In this document: positions 1-5,691 of the stretch, piece by piece
Layout: each line of letters begins with the position of its first letter
How positions within the stretch are numbered: the stretch's first letter is position 1
Origin: Spirochaetaceae bacterium
GTDB lineage: Bacteria > Spirochaetota > Spirochaetia > Treponematales > Breznakiellaceae
Reading direction: 5' to 3'
DNA: 8,451 nt
NCBI GenBank assembly: GCA_031255655.1
Contig: JAIRSB010000195.1
Span: 1-8,451, forward strand
The notes under the pieces: generated by a model
What the model was told of the DNA's origin: nothing
Seen by the model: only the letters and a program-made list of their open reading frames with translations
The model's database searches: none
Translations under genes and position numbers: made by a program

Positions 1-275
1 TCCGACGTATGGCCGTATAGTATATCCGCTTAAAGAAACTTAATACCAATAATTGTAAACAATAGTTTGAAGTAACGAATGTCCCTTCTCACTTAAACGC
101 GAATATCATGTCTGTAACGCCAGACGTTTCCCCTCTATCTTTTGGGTGTTCTTTTTGCCTACGACTACTTCGCTGTCGGGAACTAATGATTGATACGCCA
201 AATTATTGTTGGAATATGCAATCTTATGTCAAACTCCGACAGCAATGATATTAACTCATAGCCGCGGCACAGAAG
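1..275. other. Left-edge spacer without a supported gene
   Basis: I see no convincing gene in this stretch, which lies downstream of ftsK. Plus-frame codons from base 2 read as 13 residues ending in TAA at 41-43; this could be the tail of a gene lying off the left edge but is too short to identify. An ATG-started frame at 108-248 has no ribosome binding site and is cysteine-rich, so I do not call it. An 8-bp inverted repeat (GCTGTCGG at 172-179, CCGACAGC at 236-243) has a 56-nt loop and no T-run, so it is not a standard terminator for ftsK. Confidence 0.5.
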
Positions 276-2804
276 CTATACGGCGCGCAGCAATTCACGT
301 GGTTTGGAACCCTGCGCGGGCCCCACCACGCCGCGGTGTTCCATTTCTTCCACAAGACGGGCGGCGCGATTATAACCGATCTTCAAGCGCCGTTGTATAT
401 AGCTCGCGCTGGCCTTCCCCTGTTGGATTACGATTTCCAAAGCCTTATCATAGAGCGGGTCGTCGCCTTCTATGTAAACACTTTGCGAGTTGTCTTCCTC
501 ATCTTCAAAAAACATCTCTTCATCAATATAATCCGGCTCTCCCAGCGTTTTCACGTAATCCACCACAGCTTCCACCTCTTCCTCCGAGACAAAAGCCCCC
601 TGCATCCTCACCGGAAACGGGTCAACAATGCCGGAATAAAGCATATCCCCTTTGCCAAGGAGTTTTTCAGCGCCGGGCGTGTCGATGATAATACGGCTGT
701 CCATCATGCTCGCGACCATGAACGCGATACGGCTAGGTATATTTGATTTTATCAAACCGGTAATCACATCAATTGAAGGACGCTGCGTGGCAAGAACAAG
801 ATGAATACCGACAGCGCGGCTCATGGCAGCAAGCCGCGCCACCGTCGATTCGAGCTCTTTTCCGGTTGTCGCCATCAAGTCGGCAAATTCATCGATAACG
901 ATGACTATGTACGGCATATGCTCCGCCGCGATATGCCGTTCCCTAATCCGCTTGTTGTACGTTTTAATATCGCGTACCCCCATAGAATCGAGGCAGGCGT
1001 AACGCCGTTCCATTTCGTAAATGCAGTACTGTAACGCCTGAAACGCGCGTTTAGGCTCCGTAATCACGGGGGTTAATAGATGGGGGATACCGTTATACAG
1101 CTTGAGTTCCACGATTTTAGGGTCAATAAGTATCAGACGGCATTGCGCGGGCTCGCACTGGTACAGTATTGACAGAATCATCGTGTTGACGCAGACTGAC
1201 TTTCCCGCTCCGGTAGCTCCGGCAATTAGAAGATGCGGCATTGCCGCAAGGTCCACTGTTACGGCTTCGCCTGTAATATCCTTCCCCAGCACAACTGGGA
1301 TTCCCTGTCGTTTAACATCGCGGGCAAGCTCGGATTCGATGATTTCGCGGAACGAAACGATATTGCGCTTCTTGTTCGGTATCTCTATTCCAACAGCGTG
1401 CTTGCCCGGAATAGGCGCGACTATACGCACCGAAGCCGCGGCCAGTCGCAGCGCGATGTTGTCCTGCAAATTTACAATCTTGGAAAGTTTAACACCCGGC
1501 GACGGCAGTATTTCAAACATTGTAATTACCGGCCCTTTGCGAATTCCGGTAACCTCAGCCTGTATATTAAATTCGTTAAGCGTCTTTTTAAGAATATCAG
1601 CGGACTCATACGCGGCGTTGTCAATTATCCAATATTTGTCGTCAGTGTATTCTTTCAGAATACCTTCGATAGGAATGCTGTAATCAAGCGGTTTTCCGGT
1701 TTTGTTCCGCGCTGTCTCCGGACCACAAACCTCTTTTTTTTTAATGACTTCGCCGGTTTTTAACGCGGCTTCCGCCTCCGCTCTGCCAACAATTTTTTCA
1801 AAATCACACGTGTTATCGTAATCAGGTAATTCGCTAAAACCGCCCGCCGCGCTTTCACCATCTCCAACGCCGCTGCCGTATACGACGCTGACGCCGTCTG
1901 TCGTGTTTTCGGGCTCATCTATCGTTAATAATTCAAATTTAAGCGAATCTAAATTCATATCCAGGAGGTCAAGTTTCCGGTCTATGCCGGTCATGTCATC
2001 GCCTAACAGTTTCAGCTTTGTGTTAAGAATATCCAAATTAGGTTCAAGGTTTTCAATCACATCATTGATGCTATCAACCGCCGAATTTTCCAGCCGCCGC
2101 AATTCTTCAAACGCGCTTGTGTATGCCTCCCGCGCGCCTTCCAGAGCTTTTTCACGCGCTATTCTCATGGGAGAACTGAGTAATTTTATTTCTGATCTGA
2201 GCGGTACGGGCGGATAACTCACTGAACGCGGAGCACCGGACGGACGTGTACGCCTAGTGGGAATGTCTGGGAACAGAACAGACGACAGAGCGTATATAAC
2301 TCCTCCCTCAAGCGCCGTTAGGCAAACGATGATGAAGCTAAAGCCCTGTCTGCCAATCAGTAAAAAAAAATCCGATTGTCCCGCGAAATAGTCGTAATCA
2401 CGCAAAAATGAAAAGCCTATCGCCAGCGTCATGAATGGGAATATTACGCAGTACAAAACGAAAATACGCGCGGGTTTGAAACTTTTATCGAGCAGTACAA
2501 ATGCCGCGCTCAACAAATAGGCAGGTATAACAAAGGACAAAATACCGTAAGCGTCAACAAAAAAATCTCCTGGAAAAGAATTCTTGTTTAGTCTGCCGAA
2601 TAGGGATTCCGATATAGAAAAGCCGCAAATTAAAGCCAGTAATACAAGCGCGCCCGCGCAACTATATAACGCAAATTTTGGTTTTTTTAGTATAATATTC
2701 AGCTTTCGCGGCCTGCGTAAAAGCTGTCTAACATAACTAAAAATTTTCCCCGTGGTTTGATTATATATTTTACTCGGCCTCATTGTATCCTTAAAATGGG
2801 GCAT
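276..2804 (-). CDS. ftsK: FtsK/SpoIIIE-family DNA translocase
   Basis: This is a membrane-anchored, ATP-driven double-stranded DNA pump that clears chromosomal DNA from the division septum. The protein has 842 residues. Hydrophobic segments lie near residues 43-64, 85-106, 111-134 and 145-175. A charged, heptad-like stretch (about 206-295) and an acidic linker follow. The alpha domain begins near 370. The RecA-like motor has Walker A GATGAGKS at 529-536, Walker B IVIVIDEF with D638/E639, and the family signature TQRPSIDVITGLIKSNIPSR at 673-692. The C-terminal winged-helix gamma domain (about 782-842) keeps IGYNRAARLVEEME, the part that reads polar DNA motifs in characterised FtsK proteins. 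All key motifs are intact. The longest frame starts at 2804, but an AAGGA sequence precedes an internal ATG at 2783 (residue 8), which may be the real start. The family call is very secure; FtsK versus SpoIIIE naming is a matter of convention. Confidence 0.97.
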   Translation of the reverse strand: MPHFKDTMRPSKIYNQTTGKIFSYVRQLLRRPRKLNIILKKPKFALYSCAGALVLLALICGFSISESLFGRLNKNSFPGDFFVDAYGILSFVIPAYLLSAAFVLLDKSFKPARIFVLYCVIFPFMTLAIGFSFLRDYDYFAGQSDFFLLIGRQGFSFIIVCLTALEGGVIYALSSVLFPDIPTRRTRPSGAPRSVSYPPVPLRSEIKLLSSPMRIAREKALEGAREAYTSAFEELRRLENSAVDSINDVIENLEPNLDILNTKLKLLGDDMTGIDRKLDLLDMNLDSLKFELLTIDEPENTTDGVSVVYGSGVGDGESAAGGFSELPDYDNTCDFEKIVGRAEAEAALKTGEVIKKKEVCGPETARNKTGKPLDYSIPIEGILKEYTDDKYWIIDNAAYESADILKKTLNEFNIQAEVTGIRKGPVITMFEILPSPGVKLSKIVNLQDNIALRLAAASVRIVAPIPGKHAVGIEIPNKKRNIVSFREIIESELARDVKRQGIPVVLGKDITGEAVTVDLAAMPHLLIAGATGAGKSVCVNTMILSILYQCEPAQCRLILIDPKIVELKLYNGIPHLLTPVITEPKRAFQALQYCIYEMERRYACLDSMGVRDIKTYNKRIRERHIAAEHMPYIVIVIDEFADLMATTGKELESTVARLAAMSRAVGIHLVLATQRPSIDVITGLIKSNIPSRIAFMVASMMDSRIIIDTPGAEKLLGKGDMLYSGIVDPFPVRMQGAFVSEEEVEAVVDYVKTLGEPDYIDEEMFFEDEEDNSQSVYIEGDDPLYDKALEIVIQQGKASASYIQRRLKIGYNRAARLVEEMEHRGVVGPAQGSKPRELLRAV
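2788..2792 (-). promoter_or_regulatory. Ribosome binding site favouring an internal ftsK start
   Basis: On the minus strand AAGGA lies 4 nt before the ATG at 2783-2781 (residue 8 of the longest frame). The first ATG at 2804 has no comparable purine-rich sequence just upstream. The spacing is slightly short, so this supports but does not prove an 835-residue protein. Confidence 0.45.
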
Positions 2805-2829
2805 TGAAAATTGGTCTTCGGACAGACTA

Positions 2830-2854
2830 TTTCAAAATCAAACGGATTTTGGAA
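2830..2854. repeat. Hairpin in the ftsK leader region
   Basis: Arms 2830-2839 (TTTCAAAATC) and 2845-2854 (GATTTTGGAA) form 10 pairs, one of them G-T, around a 5-nt loop. It lies 26 nt upstream of the longest ftsK start. Neither strand has a T-run directly after it. The 10-mer ATCAAACGGA here also occurs at 8252-8261 inside another hairpin. Function is unknown. Confidence 0.4.
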
Positions 2855-2935
2855 CGCCTTCTTTGTATTCGCAGACAAAATCTCTTTTCCGCCGCCGCCA
2901 GCGCACAGATGCTGTACCCCTAACAACTAGTTTTC

Positions 2936-2964
2936 ACGGTAAAGCCGCACCATGTCTTTGTCAA
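2936..2964 (-). promoter_or_regulatory. Candidate sigma-70-type promoter for ftsK
   Basis: The minus strand has a perfect -35 hexamer TTGACA (2964-2959), a 17-bp spacer and a weak -10 hexamer TACCGT (2941-2936, 3 of 6 matches). Transcription would start near 2930, giving a leader of about 125-150 nt to ftsK. That leader would contain the 2830-2854 hairpin. The poor -10 keeps confidence low. Confidence 0.3.
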
Positions 2965-2980
2965 GGGGTCGCGCTGCCCA

Positions 2981-3105
2981 CAAAAAATGTTACCGAAAAT
3001 AGACCATGCTTCAAATCGAAAATGTTACCAAAATTACAATAAGGGTGCTCGAAGGATGGCATCCGAATGGACTTAGACATGAAAGAAAAACAGGCGGTAA
3101 TCAGG
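2981..3105 (+). mobile_element. Probable solo left end of a decayed insertion sequence
   Basis: The stretch has the parts expected at the 5' end of an insertion sequence: repeated TGTTACC motifs (2988-2994, 3023-3029), a short leader, AAGGA at 3052-3056, and an ATG at 3067 opening a lysine-rich peptide. The reading frame stays open for 13 codons and is then replaced by the palindromic repeat starting at 3106. I found no matching inverted right end in the window. The exact left boundary is uncertain and I cannot assign an IS family from so short a fragment. Confidence 0.4.
2984..3034 (+). repeat. Direct repeats AAAATGTTACC, likely insertion-sequence end
   Basis: AAAATGTTACC occurs at 2984-2994 and again at 3019-3029, 35 bases apart, each followed by an A-rich stretch ending in T. 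Short repeated terminal motifs are typical of transposase-binding ends, for example in IS21-like elements. A transposase-like start lies just downstream. The repeats are directly visible; their role is inferred. Confidence 0.5.
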
Positions 3106-3117
3106 ATAGTTGTTTAG
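3067..3117 (+). pseudogene. Truncated transposase N-terminus
   Basis: A good ribosome binding site (AAGGA, 3052-3056, 10 nt before the ATG) leads into the peptide MDLDMKEKQAVIRIVV and a TAG at 3115-3117. The first 13 residues (MDLDMKEKQAVIR) resemble, from memory, the extreme N-terminus of integrase-core (DDE) transposases, which often open with lysine-rich KEK-type sequences before a DNA-binding helix. The last three codons and the stop come from the palindromic repeat that begins at 3106, so the repeat appears to have replaced or interrupted the transposase. The peptide is too short for a family call by eye; an unrelated small frame is the main alternative. Confidence 0.35.
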
Positions 3118-3196
3118 AAACTTCAGTTTCTAAACAACTATTACTAGAAAATGACTTGAGAGACAAGCAATCATGTTGTCGAACAAGTCTAGTAAT
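3106..3196 (+). repeat. Two-hairpin dispersed repeat, copy A
   Basis: Hairpin 1 has perfect 17-bp arms (3106-3122 and 3125-3141), effectively a long stem capped by TTCA closed by C-G. Hairpin 2 has an outer stem GACTTG (3153-3158) with CAAGTC (3184-3189) and an inner stem GACAA (3162-3166) with TTGTC (3176-3180). In this copy ATTACTA (3140-3146) can also pair with TAGTAAT (3190-3196). Thirty-one bases at 3108-3138 are identical to copy C at 8391-8421, and the 15-mer GTTGTCGAACAAGTC (3175-3189) is shared with copy B at 8355-8369. No coding capacity is evident. Confidence 0.85.
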
Positions 3197-3225
3197 TAAA
3201 GCGTGCGAGTTGGCTATATCTTTAA

Positions 3226-3258
3226 CTTCCCCAATGCGCTGCGGGCGCATTGGGGAAG
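3226..3258. repeat. Perfect 14-bp GC-rich hairpin upstream of tRNA-Val
   Basis: CTTCCCCAATGCGC (3226-3239) and GCGCATTGGGGAAG (3245-3258) pair perfectly around a 5-nt loop. The stem is strong enough to stop transcription, but no T-run follows it on either strand, so it is not a canonical intrinsic terminator. It ends 9 bases before the -35 of the tRNA promoter and may insulate it, or be another intergenic repeat. Confidence 0.7.
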
Positions 3259-3267
3259 GAAGCTCAC

Positions 3268-3297
3268 TTGACAAAAACGACGTACCTCTCATATTGT
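3268..3297 (+). promoter_or_regulatory. Promoter of tRNA-Val
   Basis: A perfect -35 TTGACA (3268-3273), an 18-bp spacer and a -10 TATTGT (3292-3297, 4 of 6 matches) lie just upstream of the tRNA. The expected start near 3304 would leave a leader of about 6 nt before the mature 5' end at 3310. Confidence 0.6.
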
Positions 3298-3309
3298 TGA
3301 GTGTATCAA

Positions 3310-3381
3310 GGGTGATTAACTCAGTGGGAGAGTGCTACCTTCACACGGTAGAAGTCACTAGTTCAAATCTAGTATCACCCA
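3310..3381 (+). tRNA. tRNA-Val (anticodon CAC)
   Basis: A full cloverleaf can be drawn. The acceptor stem is GGGTGAT (3310-3316) with ATCACCC (3374-3380), all 7 pairs matched. The D stem is ACTC/GAGT with a GG in the loop. The anticodon stem is CTACC/GGTAG with loop TTCACAC, giving anticodon CAC at 3342-3344, which reads GTG (valine). The variable loop is AAGTC, and the T stem ACTAG/CTAGT encloses TTCAAAT. The discriminator base is A at 3381. The terminal CCA is not encoded (GCC follows), so a CCA-adding enzyme is needed. It has its own likely promoter. No terminator with a T-run is seen after it. Confidence 0.97.
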
Positions 3382-3470
3382 GCCTTGTATTAGAGACTTG
3401 CGGCTTGGATTCGGCGCGTCCGTATACATAACAGCGGCGCGGTTGCTGGTTTGCGTACGTGGACAGACCT

Positions 3471-3500
3471 TTGACGAAGCCGTGCCATGTCTAGTATGAT
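3471..3500 (+). promoter_or_regulatory. Promoter of yejBE, placed for a near-leaderless mRNA
   Basis: A -35 TTGACG (3471-3476, 5 of 6), an 18-bp spacer and a -10 TATGAT (3495-3500, 5 of 6) end 9 bases before the yejB ATG at 3510. Transcription starting 6-9 bases after the -10 would leave a leader of about 0-4 nt. This fits the lack of a real Shine-Dalgarno sequence (only GGA, very close to the ATG). Confidence 0.5.
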
Positions 3501-3509
3501 TAACGGACG

Positions 3510-4595
3510 ATGCTGTCGTATGTAGCGCGGCGTTTGCTGCTGATTATCCCGACACTGTGGGCAATCATAACCATTAACTTTTTTATCACTCAGATTGCGC
3601 CGGGCGGGCCGGTTGATCAGGCTATAGCCAATATGCAGGGACTGGGTAATGACGGCGCATTACAGCGCATAGCCGGAAGCGGGCAGGGAGACAGCGCGTC
3701 GCCTAACGGCACATCGACATACCGTGGAGCGCGTGGGCTTGACCCGGAAATAATCGCAGAAATCGAACGCCGTTATGGGTTTGACAAGCCGATAGGCCAA
3801 CGCTACGTTGAAATGCTGAGAAATTACGCCGTGTTTAACTTCGGAGACAGTCTGTTTCGCGGACGAACGGTAACCGGCCTAATAGCGGAGCGGCTTCCGG
3901 TCTCTATATCGCTCGGCTTTTGGAGTACGCTGATAATCTATCTTATTTCAATACCGCTTGGAATACGCAAAGCTGTGTTGAACGGCAGCCGTTTTGATTT
4001 ATGGACGAGCGGTGCTGTAATTTTAGGGAATTCGATACCGTCGTTTTTATTCGCGGTGCTCTTAGTAGTATTGTTTTGCGGCGGTTCGTTTCTGAATATA
4101 TTCCCGATACGCGGACTTTTCTCGCCGAATTTTGAAGATCTAAGCTTTTTTGGAAAGATCACAGATTATTTTTGGCACATTTGCCTGCCTACAATCGCCT
4201 TGTCTATCGGCGGTTTCGCAGGCCTTACGATGCTTACAAAAAATTCATTTCTTGACGAAATACACAAGCAGTATGTACTAACCGCCCGCGCTAAAGGGCT
4301 TACTGAAAAAAACATCCTCATTAAACACGTTTTCCGCAACGCCATGTTGATAATAATCTCTGGTTTTCCCGCCGCTTTTATCTCGATGTTTTTTACCGGA
4401 AGCCTGCTTATCGAAACCGTTTTTTCGTTGGAAGGATTGGGTTTACTCGGTCTCGAAGCCACGATGCAGCGCGACTATCCGGTAATATTCGCGACGTTGT
4501 ACATATTTACGCTGATAGGCTTGCTGCTGAATCTTATCAGCGATTTAATTTACACCGCCGTCGATCCGCGCATAGACTTTGAAGGACGAGGATGA
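3510..4595 (+). CDS. yejB: YejB, ABC peptide/microcin C-type importer permease
   Basis: This is one of two inner-membrane subunits of a YejABEF-type ABC importer, which in enterobacteria takes up peptides and the peptide antibiotic microcin C. At 361 residues it matches the usual YejB length (about 364). The N-terminus (RRLLL, IPTLWAIITINFF, QIAPGGPVDQAIA, residues 7-40) and the C-terminus (VDPRIDFEGR, 351-360) match E. coli YejB almost word for word as I remember it. Membrane segments lie near 9-29, 132-152, 167-190, 225-243, 276-300 and 325-348. The EAA loop that docks on the ATPase is at about 255-278 (YVLTARAKGLTEKNILIKHV). The start at 3510 is fixed by this N-terminal match despite the missing ribosome binding site. 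It overlaps yejE by 4 bases. Neither yejA nor yejF adjoins it. Substrate specificity here is inferred only. Confidence 0.95.
   Translation: MLSYVARRLLLIIPTLWAIITINFFITQIAPGGPVDQAIANMQGLGNDGALQRIAGSGQGDSASPNGTSTYRGARGLDPEIIAEIERRYGFDKPIGQRYVEMLRNYAVFNFGDSLFRGRTVTGLIAERLPVSISLGFWSTLIIYLISIPLGIRKAVLNGSRFDLWTSGAVILGNSIPSFLFAVLLVVLFCGGSFLNIFPIRGLFSPNFEDLSFFGKITDYFWHICLPTIALSIGGFAGLTMLTKNSFLDEIHKQYVLTARAKGLTEKNILIKHVFRNAMLIIISGFPAAFISMFFTGSLLIETVFSLEGLGLLGLEATMQRDYPVIFATLYIFTLIGLLLNLISDLIYTAVDPRIDFEGRG
4582..4591 (+). promoter_or_regulatory. Ribosome binding site of yejE inside the yejB end
   Basis: AAGGA (4582-4586) and GAGG (4588-4591) lie in the last codons of yejB. Two in-frame ATGs follow at 4592 and 4595. 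AAGGA is 5 nt from the first and 8 nt from the second, so the second may be used. Either way translation is probably coupled to yejB. Confidence 0.6.
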
Positions 4596-5623
4596 TGGAA
4601 AAATCCGCCGCGCACCGCCGTGCTACACGCTGGGAACGTTTCAAAAAAAACAAACGCGGCTATACCTCACTTCGAATATTCGTGGTTTTATTTGTTTTGA
4701 GTCTTTTTTCGGAGTTTATCGCCAACGACCGTCCGCTGCTGGTTAAATTTGACGGAAAATACTTTTTCCCAGTCTTAAAAAATTATTCCGAGCTTGTGTT
4801 CGGCGGCGAATTCGATATAAACGCTGACTATCGCGACCCGTATATCATAAATCTTATCGATGAAAAGGGCTGGATGCTGCGCGCGCCCATACAGTTTAGT
4901 TACAACACGATAAATTACGCGCTGCCAAGCCCCGCCCCTTCGCCGCCTACGTGGGAAAATTTGCTCGGCACGGACGATAGAGGGCGTGATGTGGCCGCTC
5001 GTTTGCTTTACGGCTTCCGTATTTCCGTGCTGTTCGCGCTTGCGCTCACTGTAACAAGCGCTTTTATAGGTATAACGCTTGGGGCTATGCAGGGATATTT
5101 CGGCGGTGTTTTCGATATACTTTTTCAGCGTTTCATCGAGGTTTGGTCTGGAATGCCGTCTCTTTTCATGTTGATAATACTTTCGTCCGTAGTAGAACCT
5201 AATTTCTGGTGGCTGCTTGGTATTACGCTGCTGTTTAGCTGGATGAATCTAGTCTCCGTTACGCGGGCTGAATTCCTTCGTGCCCGTAATTTTGAATACG
5301 TACTTGCGGCCCGCGCTATGGGTATGGGGCATTCACGCATCATGTTCGTTCATATGCTGCCAAACGCGATGACAAGCGCTCTTAGCTACGTGCCGTTCAT
5401 GCTCGGCGGCTCCATCACGATGCTTACATCGCTTGATTTTCTTGGATTTGGGCTTCCCTCCGGCTCCCCGTCACTTGGAGAACTGCTCGCGCAAGGCAAG
5501 GCAAATCTCCACGCTCCGTGGCTCGGCGTGTCCGCCTTCATGATACTTGCCGTTAGTCTTTCGCTGCTGGTTTTTACCGGCGAAGCGGCGCGTGACGCTT
5601 TCGACCCGCGTAAAAGCCCATAA
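4592..5623 (+). CDS. yejE: YejE, ABC peptide/microcin C-type importer permease
   Basis: This is the second membrane subunit, expected to pair with YejB and sit on a YejF-type ATPase. At 343 residues it is close to the usual YejE length. As I remember the E. coli protein, the match is strong: RGYTSLRIFVVLFVLSLFSE (22-41) then FIANDRPLLV (42-51), LLGTDDRGRDVAARLLYG (124-141), FIEVWSGMPSLF (181-192), LTSLDFLGFGLPSGSPSLGE (278-297) and the end EAARDAFDPRKS. Residues 50-120 form the large periplasmic insertion typical of YejE. The EAA loop is at about 236-259 (YVLAARAMGMGHSRIMFVHM). Its start overlaps the yejB stop (ATGA), so the two are co-transcribed. After the stop at 5621-5623 no yejF follows; the next gene is convergent. 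No intrinsic terminator is evident in the 68-base gap. Confidence 0.95.
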   Translation: MMEKSAAHRRATRWERFKKNKRGYTSLRIFVVLFVLSLFSEFIANDRPLLVKFDGKYFFPVLKNYSELVFGGEFDINADYRDPYIINLIDEKGWMLRAPIQFSYNTINYALPSPAPSPPTWENLLGTDDRGRDVAARLLYGFRISVLFALALTVTSAFIGITLGAMQGYFGGVFDILFQRFIEVWSGMPSLFMLIILSSVVEPNFWWLLGITLLFSWMNLVSVTRAEFLRARNFEYVLAARAMGMGHSRIMFVHMLPNAMTSALSYVPFMLGGSITMLTSLDFLGFGLPSGSPSLGELLAQGKANLHAPWLGVSAFMILAVSLSLLVFTGEAARDAFDPRKSP

Positions 5624-5691
5624 TTGGCGCGGATATTTGTGCTGAGAGGCGGCAGTGGGGACGTAATGAGAGACATTCTTTAGACACGCTT

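Noticed and set aside
2..43. Possible C-terminal end of a plus-strand gene at the left edge
   Set aside because: Only 13 codons are visible before TAA; this length is expected by chance.
57..68. AAACAATAGTTT near the left edge as another copy of the repeat
   Set aside because: Only about 9 bases match (TAAACAATA), in AT-rich sequence, without the paired arms.
108..248. Small plus-strand frame of 46 codons starting at ATG 108
   Set aside because: There is no ribosome binding site, the composition is odd (cysteine- and arginine-rich), and no context supports it.
206..688. Long plus-strand open frames across the ftsK region (206-688, 336-746, 1102-1683, 1233-1763 and others)
   Set aside because: They lie antisense to a well-conserved FtsK motor and show no family motifs or ribosome binding sites.
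3106..3196. The palindromic repeats as a CRISPR array
   Set aside because: The copies are not evenly spaced with unique spacers, and no cas gene is present.
3101..3292. Minus-strand open frame of 63 codons
   Set aside because: It is built almost wholly from the repeat and the hairpin and has no recognisable domain.
3006..3431. Plus-strand open frame of 141 codons
   Set aside because: It runs through the palindromic repeat, the 14-bp hairpin and the tRNA gene, so it cannot be a real protein gene.
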